In this document: in pieces, positions 31,183-40,376 of the stretch
How positions within the stretch are numbered: position 1 is the stretch's first letter
How the letters are laid out: every line of letters begins with the position of its first letter
Origin: Candidatus Peregrinibacteria bacterium CG10_big_fil_rev_8_21_14_0_10_55_24
GTDB taxonomy: Bacteria > Patescibacteriota > Gracilibacteria > Peribacterales > Peribacteraceae
Reading direction: 5' to 3'
Assembly (NCBI GenBank): GCA_002772745.1
Contig: PFDV01000005.1
Span: 197,609 to 261,608, forward strand
DNA length: 64,000 bases
Translations under genes and position numbers: made by a program
Notes under the pieces: model-generated
Databases searched by the model: none
What the model was told of the DNA's origin: nothing
What the model saw: the letters and a program-made list of their open reading frames with translations, nothing else

Positions 31183-33376
31183 TATTTGCAATAAGGCGGG
31201 GATCGATGCGTTTGGATGCAGACTCGGATTTGAGTTGTGGATTGGGGGTTTGGGGCTTGGACTCAAACGTGGGTTGAGGTTTGGCTCCCGTTGAGGTCGT
31301 TTCTTGCTTTGGAGCGTTTGGAGGTTCTTGTCCGACGTTCTCTCTCTTGGAAAAATCCTCGTCCGTGGCGGCTTCCTGCTGCATGGTTTCCAGGTTTGCC
31401 TGCGTCTCTTCTTCCGCTTGGAGAGCATCGGCACGCTTCTTTTGTTCCTTTGCCTCTCTCTGCTCGAACTGCCGTTGTTGCTGCTTGTGCATCACCTCTT
31501 CGGGTTTGGTGGAGATGATCTCGGATTCCTTGGGGCTGGCAACCACCTGGATCGCCACGTGGCGATTGCCGGCGAAGAAGATGCCTTGTCCCACTTCTGA
31601 GTTGAGGAGCAGGTATTTCTCGCCGTCGGTGAGGTAGAAGATCTTCTGGAGGTTATCCACGGCGGAAGGCGATTGCTTGAGCAGAATCTGCAACGAGGCA
31701 TTCGTGATGATCGGTTTGCCGTAGGGGGAGTTCACGAAGTCTTCCACGTCCTGGGTGATGGTCGTCACTCCCAGGTAGTATTTGCGTGCGCGCTTGATGA
31801 GGCCGTAGAGAAATCGTGCGGAGTCTTCATGCTGGATCAGGTTCCATGCTTCGTCGATGACGAGCATGCGCTTCTTCATCTGTGCCCGGATACGGTTCCA
31901 AATCAGGTTGATCACCACATACATGGCGATAGGTCTCAACTGTTCCTCCAAATCGCGGATCTGAAAGACAACCATCTGGTTTTCCAGCTCCACGTTCGTC
32001 GGTTGGTCAAAGAGACCGGCGTAACTTCCATCGGTGAATTTGGAGAGCGTCTTTGCCATGTTCTCGCCACCATCCGTTGTGAGGAGAACATCCACAAGAT
32101 CACTCAAAACCGGCGGTTCCACTCCAGCGAGGTCCTCCGTATTCAGTGAGATGTTCTTGAGTGCGTAGGTGTCCAGAATGGCTTTGTCGAGGATGCCGTC
32201 TTCGGCGGGCGTGAGGGTGCCGAGCATGAGTTTGAAAAGCCCGTGCAGGTTGATCACCGCTGCGCGCAGCACCTCGCCCGTTGCGGCTTCCTCACCGCGA
32301 ACGGCCTTGGGAAGATCGAACGGGTTTATGCGGAAGGAGCTCTGCAGGGAGATCGGGATGTACGTTCCTCCTACGGTATCGCAGAGATCTCGGTATTCGT
32401 TCTCCGGGTCCACGACGTAGACATCTGTCTCGAACATGAGTGATCGCAGAATCTCCAGTTTGACCGTGAACGATTTTCCGGCACCGGATGTGGCGAAGAC
32501 CGTTGCATTTGCGTTGGGAAGATCAAAACGATCGAAGATGACCAAGCTGTCGTTATGGCGATTAATGCCGTAGAGGATGCCATGATCATCGGTGAGGTCG
32601 GAGCTGGAGAACGGGAAGCATGCTCCCACCGGGGACGTGTTCATGTTGCGGTTCACCTCCAGTTCATCCAGGCAGAAGGGGAGCGTGGAAATCCACCCGT
32701 GTTCCATCTGCATGTAGGCGGGCTTGGTGATAATGAGCTTTCCTCCGAGCAGAGATTCCATGTCGGTTTGGATCTTTTTAAGCTTCTTCTCATCGTCTGA
32801 GTACAGTGTGACGTAGAGGCCCAGCTGCAACAGCTTCTCGCGTCCGCGTGCGAGGAGGTTTCTCAGTTCCTCCGCATCCTGCAGCGCTGCTTCGAGCGTG
32901 GGGTCGCGCACGATGCCGCGTTGCTCGAGCATGCGTACCGATGACCGCATCTCCGTCACCTTCTTCCTCAGCATTTTCATGATCGCCTTGTTATCGGCGG
33001 GGTAGAGGAAGATGGAGATCAACATGTGTGCATCGAAGTTGATCTCTTCGGAGAGCCAGTTTGGGTACACGTAGTTTGGCCAGTTGATCGCGTAGAGCGT
33101 ACGGGCGTGCAGATCGTTGAGGATGAGCTCGTTGGGCTTTACCTGCATCGCGGCAGGAGCGATGATGTCGAGCGTTTTCTGCAGGCCCTCTTCGTACTGC
33201 AGGAGCGCCTTCTTTTCTTCGGTCGTCAGTTCGCGTTTGGTGAGGTACTTCTTCTTGCCTTTGAGTGTCTTCTCAAAACTCAAATTCAACCCCAGAAGAT
33301 CGTCGAAAGCTGCCAACATGACCTGCATCATCTTGACATGTTGCTGTGCCGGCATCCCTGGGGACTCATGTGCCAT
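31055..33376 (-). CDS. virB4: VirB4-family type IV secretion ATPase
   Basis: A 773-residue hexameric ATPase. N-terminal CagE/TrbE-like half (about 1-260), Walker A ATSGAGKSFT (about 292-301), FETDVYVVDPENEYRDL, Walker B RMLVIDEAW, and the helical ATPase part ending near 640 with ITQDVEDFV; then a 120-residue disordered P/E/T/Q-rich tail. It would energise pilus assembly or DNA transfer. An upstream lipoprotein gene (100-nt gap) may be in the same unit. Its C-terminus overlaps nrnA by 128 bp on the opposite strand. Confidence 0.92.
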   Translation of the reverse strand: MAHESPGMPAQQHVKMMQVMLAAFDDLLGLNLSFEKTLKGKKKYLTKRELTTEEKKALLQYEEGLQKTLDIIAPAAMQVKPNELILNDLHARTLYAINWPNYVYPNWLSEEINFDAHMLISIFLYPADNKAIMKMLRKKVTEMRSSVRMLEQRGIVRDPTLEAALQDAEELRNLLARGREKLLQLGLYVTLYSDDEKKLKKIQTDMESLLGGKLIITKPAYMQMEHGWISTLPFCLDELEVNRNMNTSPVGACFPFSSSDLTDDHGILYGINRHNDSLVIFDRFDLPNANATVFATSGAGKSFTVKLEILRSLMFETDVYVVDPENEYRDLCDTVGGTYIPISLQSSFRINPFDLPKAVRGEEAATGEVLRAAVINLHGLFKLMLGTLTPAEDGILDKAILDTYALKNISLNTEDLAGVEPPVLSDLVDVLLTTDGGENMAKTLSKFTDGSYAGLFDQPTNVELENQMVVFQIRDLEEQLRPIAMYVVINLIWNRIRAQMKKRMLVIDEAWNLIQHEDSARFLYGLIKRARKYYLGVTTITQDVEDFVNSPYGKPIITNASLQILLKQSPSAVDNLQKIFYLTDGEKYLLLNSEVGQGIFFAGNRHVAIQVVASPKESEIISTKPEEVMHKQQQRQFEQREAKEQKKRADALQAEEETQANLETMQQEAATDEDFSKRENVGQEPPNAPKQETTSTGAKPQPTFESKPQTPNPQLKSESASKRIDPRLIANIMTRQATPPAPKQETPAKETTAEKTETEHPQETPPPSSEPPA

Positions 33377-33475
33377 AAATCTTGTTATTGTAGCGTAAAA
33401 CTGGCTTTTCTTCCACGGTGAATAGTTGCTTGGATACTAGAAATATATCCTTGTAGTATTCTTGCCACTTTGTGG

Positions 33476-34294
33476 CTACTCTTCGATGATCAGGCCCAAA
33501 TCGCTGATCCCCGGTACATCGACCACGTGCAAACCTGCGACGAGTATTTCTCGGTTCTTGGTGATCGCGAGAGCGCGTTCCTGGCCGATATCGAGGAGTG
33601 TATTCAATACTTTGAGCACGCTCTTCGTGTGTTTTTCGCGCGTTTCAATCTCTGCGAGCGTCCCTTCTTCCTTGGTGAGTACTTCCTGTTTGGCGCCAGC
33701 AACGCTGAAGTTCTGGTCCTTCATGGCGGTGCGGATTTCGCGCTCAATCGTACGCACAACATTGCGCTGTTCCTTACGCTCATCTCCTATGGCGTCGAGT
33801 CGTACTTCAAGCTCTTCGCCCTTCTGCGTGATGCGTTCGTTTATTGCCTCCAGACTTCGGATGTACCCGTCCAGCGTTTTTACTCGATCCGTTGAACGGT
33901 TGAGCGTGTCGATGATATCGACCTGCAGGACGGTGCCGTATTCCTCGAGGAGAGCGAATGTTTCATCTCGTTCTACGGAGCTCTCAGCCCGCAAAAGTGC
34001 AATCTGCGCATCCATGCCCAAAAGCGATCCGCGGATAGGGAGCGTCGCACCGTGGGCAAGGTAGAGGCCTACGTAAATGCCCAGGGGGGCACCCGGCCGT
34101 ACAAGGGCAAGCGGATTCACTGTCTCTTCGGTTCGTAACAGAGAGAAGAGTGCAACAATCGCACTCTTTGCACCGCTGGTATCCACATCCATACGGGTTT
34201 CCTGCGCGGGTGGAGAGTTCGGTGCTCTACATCCTGCAATGCAGGATAGGACAATGGTACTCAAGATGAGGGCCGGTACACGGGTGTATTTCAC
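33476..34294 (-). CDS. Coiled-coil lipoprotein upstream of virB4
   Basis: A 272-residue lipoprotein starting at GTG 34294 (VKYTRVPALILSTIVLSCIAGC); TACAAT ends 6 nt before that codon. An upstream ATG at 34309 would include the -10 box and is less likely. After lipidation at the Cys it has an alpha-helical, coiled-coil body (about 90-220; IRSLEAINERITQKGEELEVRL...). Position directly upstream of virB4 suggests a periplasmic/outer part of the secretion system, but the sequence alone does not show it. Confidence 0.7.
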   Translation of the reverse strand: MKYTRVPALILSTIVLSCIAGCRAPNSPPAQETRMDVDTSGAKSAIVALFSLLRTEETVNPLALVRPGAPLGIYVGLYLAHGATLPIRGSLLGMDAQIALLRAESSVERDETFALLEEYGTVLQVDIIDTLNRSTDRVKTLDGYIRSLEAINERITQKGEELEVRLDAIGDERKEQRNVVRTIEREIRTAMKDQNFSVAGAKQEVLTKEEGTLAEIETREKHTKSVLKVLNTLLDIGQERALAITKNREILVAGLHVVDVPGISDLGLIIEE

Positions 34295-34351
34295 AGAACT
34301 ATTGTACATCTATACAGGTTTTTTCGCAATGCTGAGCGCAGCAGGTGCTTA

Positions 34352-34412
34352 TTGAACACAAGGTGAGTCCAATGGGAACAGTGCCAAAATTCCGCATACA
34401 ATTTGTGTTCAA
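34352..34412. repeat. Inverted repeat TTGAACACAA...TTGTGTTCAA
   Basis: Perfect 10-bp arms at 34352-34361 and 34403-34412 around a 41-nt loop, in the 220-bp gap between the lipoprotein gene and argS. A similar motif (TTGAGCAC/GTGTTCAA) is at 3581-3601. It could be a regulator site or an RNA hairpin in an argS leader. Confidence 0.45.
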
Positions 34413-34515
34413 AACATGGGGAGAATTTTTGAGCAAGATCAAATTTTGTTTTCATGTGGTAACCCTGGATTTAGGTGGTAAATTTGCGTCGTTTTCTGAG
34501 TATCAGATTTGTTCA

Positions 34516-36213
34516 ATGTACTCGTTTCTTACAGAGGAGGCCGTACGAATTCTTCACAATGCATTCGGAGTGCATACGGTGGATGTTGTTTGGGAGCCTG
34601 CGCGCGAGGAGGGGCACGGTGACATTGCGACAGCGGTTGCACTGCAACAAGCAAAGGCCTGCGGCAAATCTCCTCATATCATTGCCGAGGCGCTGAAAAA
34701 CGGCCTCTCTTCGCTGAAACAGGTGGAACGCATTGATGTTGCGGATCCGGGATACGTCAACGTGTGGCTTACACCGTCGGTACTCCTTGCAAACCTTGAG
34801 AGCGCGCGCAAGGCGTGCGCTCCTCAACCACTGAATGAGGGGTCTCCCGTCATCATTGACTACTGTGGTCCGAACATCGCCAAGCCCTTGGGGGTCCATC
34901 ACTTGGGCACGCATATCATCGGGCAGGCGCTCATTAATCTCTACCGGCATACGGGGTGCAACGTCATTGGCTGGAGCTACCCAGGAGACTGGGGGACGCA
35001 GTTCGGGAAGCTCGCCGTCGCCTATGCACTATGGGGCGAAGGTAAGCCAATTTCTCAGTATTCCGTTGACGATCTTCTCGCGCTCTACGTCCGTTTTCAT
35101 ACGGAGGTGGAGAAGGATGCTTCCCTGGATGATCAAGCGCGCGAAGCTTTTGCGAAGATTGAGAGGGGAGACAAGGAATTGCGTGCATTCTGGAAAGCCG
35201 TAGTAGATACCACCCTGCAGGCGCTCAGGCATACCTACGAACGTCTCCATATTTCCATCGATAAAGAGACAGGCGAGAGCTTTTACCAAGACAAGATGGA
35301 GCCGGTCCTCTCCGAGGGAATCACACGCGGTGTCTTTACCGAAGGGGAGGGCGGAGCGCTCATTGCCCATTTCCCCGAGGAAAGCAATCTGCCGCCACTC
35401 ATGGTGCGCAAGGGGGATGGCTCCACTCTGTATGCGACACGCGATTTGGCCATGGTGCGCTACCGTCTGGATACGTACCATCCGCGTGCGCTCTATTACG
35501 TTGTGGACAGAGCGCAGAGTCTGCACTTCCAACAGCTGGAGGCCGTGTGCCGGATGCTTGGATGGGATCTTCCGGAATTCGAGCATGTGGTCTTCGGTCG
35601 CATGCGCTTTGCGGATGCCGGAATGAGCACGCGCAAGGGGACCGTACTCAAGTTGGAAGAAGTGCTCGACGAAGCGGTCCGCCGTGCACGGGACGTTATC
35701 GAAGGGCACGGTGACAGTGTGCAGACCGACGACCCAGAGGCTCTCGCGGAGATGATGGGAGTGGGGGCTGTGGCGTACGGAATCCTGAGCCAAAACCGCA
35801 AAATGGACATTGTCTTCAGTTGGGAAAAGGCGTTGAGCTTCGACGGCAACAGCGCGCCGTACGTGCAGTACACCCATGCCCGGTGTTGTTCGGTGCTTGA
35901 GAAATCAACATCTGCAGACCAGACGGCGATGCCGGACGTCTCCTCGCTCACTGTGTACGAGCGCAAGCTCGTGAACAGGCTCCAGCAATTTTCGAATGTG
36001 CTTTGCTCCGCACGCGATGCGCGCATGCCGCACCTGCTTACGAATTACCTCTTCGGGCTCTGCCAGGAGTTCAACACCTTCTACAACGTCGAGCCGATTC
36101 TCAAGGCTCAGGATCCTCAGCGCGCGCTGCGCCTTGCACTGACTTCTCTCACTGCATCTGTCCTTAAGGCGGGTGCAGAGATTCTCACTCTCCGCGTTCC
36201 TCAGCGCATGTAA
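34516..36213 (+). CDS. argS: Arginyl-tRNA synthetase
   Basis: A 565-residue class I synthetase. N-terminal additional domain with GHGDIATAVAL, the active-site segment IDYCGPNIAKPLGVHHLGTHIIG (HIGH variant HLGT), GDWGTQFGKL, the KMSK region MSTRKGTVLKL, and the DALR anticodon-binding domain with YVQYTHARC and ALRLALTSLTASVLKAGAEILTLRVPQRM. Start set at 34516; the frame is open for 57 codons before it without coding character. Confidence 0.95.
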   Translation: MYSFLTEEAVRILHNAFGVHTVDVVWEPAREEGHGDIATAVALQQAKACGKSPHIIAEALKNGLSSLKQVERIDVADPGYVNVWLTPSVLLANLESARKACAPQPLNEGSPVIIDYCGPNIAKPLGVHHLGTHIIGQALINLYRHTGCNVIGWSYPGDWGTQFGKLAVAYALWGEGKPISQYSVDDLLALYVRFHTEVEKDASLDDQAREAFAKIERGDKELRAFWKAVVDTTLQALRHTYERLHISIDKETGESFYQDKMEPVLSEGITRGVFTEGEGGALIAHFPEESNLPPLMVRKGDGSTLYATRDLAMVRYRLDTYHPRALYYVVDRAQSLHFQQLEAVCRMLGWDLPEFEHVVFGRMRFADAGMSTRKGTVLKLEEVLDEAVRRARDVIEGHGDSVQTDDPEALAEMMGVGAVAYGILSQNRKMDIVFSWEKALSFDGNSAPYVQYTHARCCSVLEKSTSADQTAMPDVSSLTVYERKLVNRLQQFSNVLCSARDARMPHLLTNYLFGLCQEFNTFYNVEPILKAQDPQRALRLALTSLTASVLKAGAEILTLRVPQRM

Positions 36214-36234
36214 CTTTCTCTTCCCCTTACTGTC

Positions 36235-37650
36235 ATGGCACCGTTCCGCCGCCGCCGTTCCTCCATCTCTTCCGCGCGCCCACTCGTGGCGTTCCTCCTC
36301 ATTGCCTCGTTCGGTATTCTCTTTGCGGGCTGTAGCTCTTCTCCACAAGAGCCCGAAGAGGAATTTACGTTCACCGAGGAGGATGTGGCGCACTTCCGTG
36401 AGCTTGCGCAACATGCCGAAGAGGGTGTGAGCACTCCGGGGGCAGAGCCTCGTCTGGTTATGGATGGGGGGACAGGAGCGTTGGAGGAGGTGCCAACGCT
36501 TGATCTCTCCATGGCGCGTGAGTACCAGGCGATCCGTTCCGGTGCCGAGGGAGAGGGTGCGAATCTCTATCGCATCACGAACGAGTTTCTCAATGTGCGT
36601 TCCGCGCCGTCGGTGACTGCTGATCAGGTGGAGCGGTTGGATCGGGGGGATATGGTGACCGTACTCGATTTTGTTGATGCCGCATGGGCGCGCGTAACGC
36701 TCCCCGGGGGGCGTGAAGGCTACGTAGCGCAACGCTACATCGCCAAGCTTGCCTCGGAAGCACGTCTGGCGCAGGAGAAGGAGCAGTTCAAAGATACGTA
36801 CTTTGTGGATTTCGGCTTCCTCAATGTCCGCAAGGCGCCCGATACGTTGAGTGAGAAAATCGGGGAGTTGCCCGGTCAGGCGTTTGTGAAGGTTCTCAGT
36901 AAGGACAACGTGTGGGCGCGCATTACCTTCGATGGCAAAGAAGGGTACGTCGCCTCTGAATACCTAGCCCCCTTCCTTCCGAATTTCCTCGTTCGCCAGG
37001 AGATCTTCACGCTGCCCATCCTGCAGTACCGGATGTCCCAAGAGGGCATGCTTACGGCGATGATCAACCACATCGGCCGTCTCAAGGAGGAGGGGTACCG
37101 ACTTGTCACACTCAGAGATTTCCGCGATCTCCTTGTTGAGCAGGAGGAGCGCGACGTCCGTCTGGAACCCAAGACGATCGTCCTGGCCGTTTCGGATATC
37201 ACCCCCGATACATTCAAGGACGTTTCCGATGCGCTGCGTGCAAGCAATGTGCGCGCCACGATCTTTTTGCAGACCAATCTGCTGGGGATCAACGGCATCA
37301 CGGAGAAACAAGTGCTCACGCTCTTGGCCAACGGGCATGACATCCAGTCCGCTGCGCACACCGGCGATGATCTGCGTTCGCTAACCAATGCCCAGGTGGA
37401 ATTGGAGTTGAAGCAGAGCAGGAAGCTCCTCGAAGATATGACGCAGAAGGAAATCTTTGCCGTTGCCTATCCGCTGGGGGGTGTGAACAGCCGTGTGGAG
37501 GAGAAGGCGAAAGAAGCCGGGTATCTCCTGGGTCTGGGTGCAGCGCAGGATCGCACGTTCCAGAGAAGTGAGCTTCTCAATCTTCCCACTTTTGCTCTCT
37601 CAGCATCGTCCACGGCGGACGATGTCGTAGGATTGGTCAAAGGGGAATAG
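36235..37650 (+). CDS. Lipoprotein with two SH3b domains and a degenerate polysaccharide deacetylase domain
   Basis: A 471-residue lipoprotein (FGILFAGC lipobox). Two bacterial SH3 domains at about 110-172 (FLNVRSAPSVTADQVERLDRGD...GYVAQRYI) and 190-245 (FLNVRKAPDTLSEKIGELPGQ...GYVASEYL), then a NodB-like deacetylase fold (260-470). The usual TFDDG motif reads VLAVSDI and the HxxxH metal motif reads AHTGDDL, so the metal site looks incomplete. It may bind wall polymers without deacetylating them. Starts 21 nt after argS. Confidence 0.8.
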   Translation: MAPFRRRRSSISSARPLVAFLLIASFGILFAGCSSSPQEPEEEFTFTEEDVAHFRELAQHAEEGVSTPGAEPRLVMDGGTGALEEVPTLDLSMAREYQAIRSGAEGEGANLYRITNEFLNVRSAPSVTADQVERLDRGDMVTVLDFVDAAWARVTLPGGREGYVAQRYIAKLASEARLAQEKEQFKDTYFVDFGFLNVRKAPDTLSEKIGELPGQAFVKVLSKDNVWARITFDGKEGYVASEYLAPFLPNFLVRQEIFTLPILQYRMSQEGMLTAMINHIGRLKEEGYRLVTLRDFRDLLVEQEERDVRLEPKTIVLAVSDITPDTFKDVSDALRASNVRATIFLQTNLLGINGITEKQVLTLLANGHDIQSAAHTGDDLRSLTNAQVELELKQSRKLLEDMTQKEIFAVAYPLGGVNSRVEEKAKEAGYLLGLGAAQDRTFQRSELLNLPTFALSASSTADDVVGLVKGE

Positions 37651-37706
37651 GGTTGGGGATTGGAGCATTCTTCCAGGCAGCTGCTTTCGTGCCACGGTAC
37701 GTTGCT

Positions 37707-38000
37707 CTAGCGCCCCAGGAGCCCCTCGAATTGCTCCATGAAGGACCCCGCACCCTGCTGGGTCACGCTGGCGGCTTGCTCAGCCGCTTGCTGCGCGATT
37801 TTCGCGAGAAGCTCGTCGCCGTGCTCGTAGAAGTACCATACGGAGAGCAGGAGAACGGCAATGGGGATCAAGCCGATAACACCGCGGAAAAATCCGCCGA
37901 TGGTGCGCAGTCTGTCGCGGCGATCCAGGTGCTTGAGGCGCAGTACGATCTCGTCGAGCTTCTCTTCTACCGATGTTGTTGCAGGGGGTTTCTTGGGCAT
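37707..38000 (-). CDS. Small single-helix membrane protein
   Basis: A 97-residue protein: an N-terminal charged helix (VEEKLDEIVLRLKHLDRRDRL), one membrane helix (about 40-62) and an amphipathic glutamine-rich tail. No family recognised. Convergent to the SH3b lipoprotein gene. Confidence 0.55.
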   Translation of the reverse strand: MPKKPPATTSVEEKLDEIVLRLKHLDRRDRLRTIGGFFRGVIGLIPIAVLLLSVWYFYEHGDELLAKIAQQAAEQAASVTQQGAGSFMEQFEGLLGR

Positions 38001-38013
38001 ACGGAGAGCTTAG

Positions 38014-38042
38014 CAGTGGTCAGCGGTCAGTGGCCAGTGATC
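38014..38042. repeat. 7-bp CAGTGGT array
   Basis: CAGTGGT, CAGCGGT, CAGTGGC, CAGTGAT: four 7-bp units in the gap before femAB. The same period as the AGTATNN arrays but another unit. A single CCACTGC unit in inverse orientation is at 38080-38086. Confidence 0.65.
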
Positions 38043-38096
38043 ACAATTATCGAGTACGTGTTGTTTCCTGGTTCATAGCCACTGCCTCCTAATCTC

Positions 38097-39107
38097 TCAG
38101 AAACCCCTCCTCCACTTCCGTATGGTTTCGAACGTGCGCGTGAACATGTACGAGGGGTTCAGCGGAAGATCGCAGCAGTGCACGAGCTCTAGGATCTCCC
38201 CGCCGAATCCTGTTTTGAATGTGCGCACGCCGGCGAAGGGGTGATTCTTCACTCCTTCCGGGGAGATGCCCCAGAAGTTGAACAAGTGGTCGCCCCGCGC
38301 GATGGCATCACGAATGGCCTGCCACTGCAGGGCGTAACTCGCCGGGATTTTCGGATGCACCAAAGAGCTTGCTCCATGGTGGTAGCTCGTCTCTCCGCCA
38401 AAGTGCATGTGTACCGACGCCGCGATCGTTTCCTCCTGATAGCGGGCGAGGTAGAGCGTGCATGCGCCGTCAGCCGCGAAGCGGCGTACTTGTGCGCGGA
38501 TGAAGTCTGCAGGATACGGGACGAAATGGTGACGCCTGCGTGTTTCCTCGTAGAGGCGGAAGAATTCCTCGATGTCTTCGTTGGGGTTCTGCGAGGCCGT
38601 GACGCTCACGCCTTCACGCTGTGCTCTGCGGATGAGGTTACGGTGATTCTGGCGCATGCCCGCAAGGAGTTCCTCCTCCGTCTTCCCCTTGAGTCTAAGG
38701 AGCCACACGTGCTCTGCGAGGAGATGGAGCGGTGCGGGCTTCGTCCCCGGGATTGGCTCTGTTCCCATGGGCCAGAACGGGGAAAAGCGCAAAAAAGAGC
38801 ACCGATGATCCGTTGCAACGTCCCTGAGAGCTCTCACAAGAAGTTGCATCGTCTGTTCCCTTTCATTCTCATTTCTCAGCACCGGTCCGTAGGGGATGGC
38901 AAGGTGCCTGCCCCTGCGTGCGGGGACGATGAGAGCCTGGCAGATGCCGACGAGTTCATCTCCTTCGCGGATTTCCAGCCGCACGGGTTCCTCGCCGCTG
39001 TCGCGGTACACCTCGCCCATTGTCCAGCTCTGGAGGAAGGGGGAGTACGGTTGGGCGACGAGGAACGCATCCCACGCAGCCGCCTCTGGTGCCTCACACA
39101 CGTGCAT
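38097..39107 (-). CDS. FemAB-family peptidoglycan bridge transferase
   Basis: A 336-residue protein with two GNAT-like folds, as in FemX/FemA enzymes that use aminoacyl-tRNA to add residues to the peptidoglycan stem. Landmarks: QSWTMGEVYRDSGEEPVRL, LLRLKGKTEEELLAGMRQNHRNLIRRAQREGV, ASVHMHFGGETSYHHGASS and the C-terminal INFWGISPEG-type motif (HLFNFWGISPEG). Last gene of an operon with a MurF-like ligase and a DegT aminotransferase, so a role in cell wall cross-bridging is likely. Confidence 0.9.
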   Translation of the reverse strand: MHVCEAPEAAAWDAFLVAQPYSPFLQSWTMGEVYRDSGEEPVRLEIREGDELVGICQALIVPARRGRHLAIPYGPVLRNENEREQTMQLLVRALRDVATDHRCSFLRFSPFWPMGTEPIPGTKPAPLHLLAEHVWLLRLKGKTEEELLAGMRQNHRNLIRRAQREGVSVTASQNPNEDIEEFFRLYEETRRRHHFVPYPADFIRAQVRRFAADGACTLYLARYQEETIAASVHMHFGGETSYHHGASSLVHPKIPASYALQWQAIRDAIARGDHLFNFWGISPEGVKNHPFAGVRTFKTGFGGEILELVHCCDLPLNPSYMFTRTFETIRKWRRGF

Positions 39108-39128
39108 GGGCGGTATCCTACCGGATTT

Positions 39129-40376
39129 CTATCTCGTGTTCAGTGCTTTGGTGAGTTCTCGTACAAGGGAGTCCGCTTGTCGCACGCTCATCGTCGGGTG
39201 CGTGGGGAGCGTGAGGACGTTCCGTGCGACTTCCTCTGCCTTGGGACAACTCCCGGGTCGGTAGTTCATCGCGCTCTGGTCCACGGATCGCGGGCAGATG
39301 ACTGCCTGTGTCCAGCCGTCATGCAGGTGAATGTTGCGGTGTTTGAGTTCTTCGCGAAGCGTTTCGGGGTTTTCGATGAACAGAGGGAACTTCTGCATGG
39401 GGAGATCGCCGTTCATTGCTGCGGGGATCTTCCATTGATGTTCACGCGCAGCAGAGAGGTAGATGCGCGTGAGTGCGCGGCGGTGGTCGTTCACGCTGCG
39501 GTGACGGGAAAGCTGGAACAGCGCAAGTGCCGCACAGACGTTGGGCATACGCTTGAGGACAGGGGACATGGTTCCCTTCTTTTCCCCCTGCGTGAGTATG
39601 GGGACCAAAAGATGCAGCTTCTTGGCAGCGAAGAGAAACGCTTTGCCGAGTCCCAGGCCATAGAGCGGCCGGGCAATCAGGTAGAAGCAGGGATAGAGGA
39701 GCAGTCGCGCAATTGTCCACGTATCAATGTCCACGGCACGGTCTTCCTCCTCGCGCATACGTTCGAGCAGCGTGGGATCACGCACAATCGCCGCGCCGCC
39801 GATGATACCGGTCGCCGCCTTGTCCCTGCCGAAGCTGAAGAATGCTGCGTCGCCCATGCGCGCGACTCCTTGCGGCCCGGTTTCGTCGGGGAGGACATGG
39901 GCGCAATCCTCAATCAGTGCGATACCGTGCTTGGCGCAGAGAGCTCTGAGCTCCTTGAGCGGTCCGGGAATGGCGAACGTATGCTGGCAGATCACCGCGC
40001 GCGTGCGGTGCGAGATGGCGGTTTCCACCTTTGTAGGATCCAGGTTGAGGGTCGTGGGATCGATGTCCACGAACACGGGAACACCTCCTGCTGTGTGAAT
40101 CGCATTCGGTACCGCGACGCATGTGTAGCCCTGGATGATCACCTCTTCCCCTGCGGCGAGTTTCATGGAACGCAGGAGTGCGCACAACGCCTCGCGTCCC
40201 GAGGAGAAGAGCACACAGGGCGCATCGAAACGTCGTGTCATTTCTTCCTTCATCCTGTTCAGTGCCTTGCCGCGCTTCCAGTGCCATGGGCTCAGTGCCA
40301 GAAGTGAGCGTTTCCACCAGAATCGCAGGTCCACGTGGGGCGCAAAAGTGTGGTGGATGGGGGAGAAGAGACTCAT
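39129..40376 (-). CDS. DegT/DnrJ/EryC1/StrS aminotransferase
   Basis: A 415-residue PLP enzyme that usually aminates a keto group on a nucleotide sugar. Motifs: SSGREALCALLRSMKL, VDIDPTTLNLDP, the PLP-aspartate region ALIEDCAHVLPDE and the lysine motif FSFGRDKAATGIIGG. The substrate cannot be told. The start ATG overlaps the upstream MurF-like stop (ATGA), so the genes are translationally coupled. Confidence 0.88.
   Translation of the reverse strand: MSLFSPIHHTFAPHVDLRFWWKRSLLALSPWHWKRGKALNRMKEEMTRRFDAPCVLFSSGREALCALLRSMKLAAGEEVIIQGYTCVAVPNAIHTAGGVPVFVDIDPTTLNLDPTKVETAISHRTRAVICQHTFAIPGPLKELRALCAKHGIALIEDCAHVLPDETGPQGVARMGDAAFFSFGRDKAATGIIGGAAIVRDPTLLERMREEEDRAVDIDTWTIARLLLYPCFYLIARPLYGLGLGKAFLFAAKKLHLLVPILTQGEKKGTMSPVLKRMPNVCAALALFQLSRHRSVNDHRRALTRIYLSAAREHQWKIPAAMNGDLPMQKFPLFIENPETLREELKHRNIHLHDGWTQAVICPRSVDQSAMNYRPGSCPKAEEVARNVLTLPTHPTMSVRQADSLVRELTKALNTR

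Noticed and set aside
38241-40307. 688-residue open frame on the plus strand
   Set aside because: It lies antisense to the femAB and DegT genes, both with clear family motifs; GC-rich coding DNA often leaves long open antisense frames. The composition (many Arg, His, Cys) is not protein-like.
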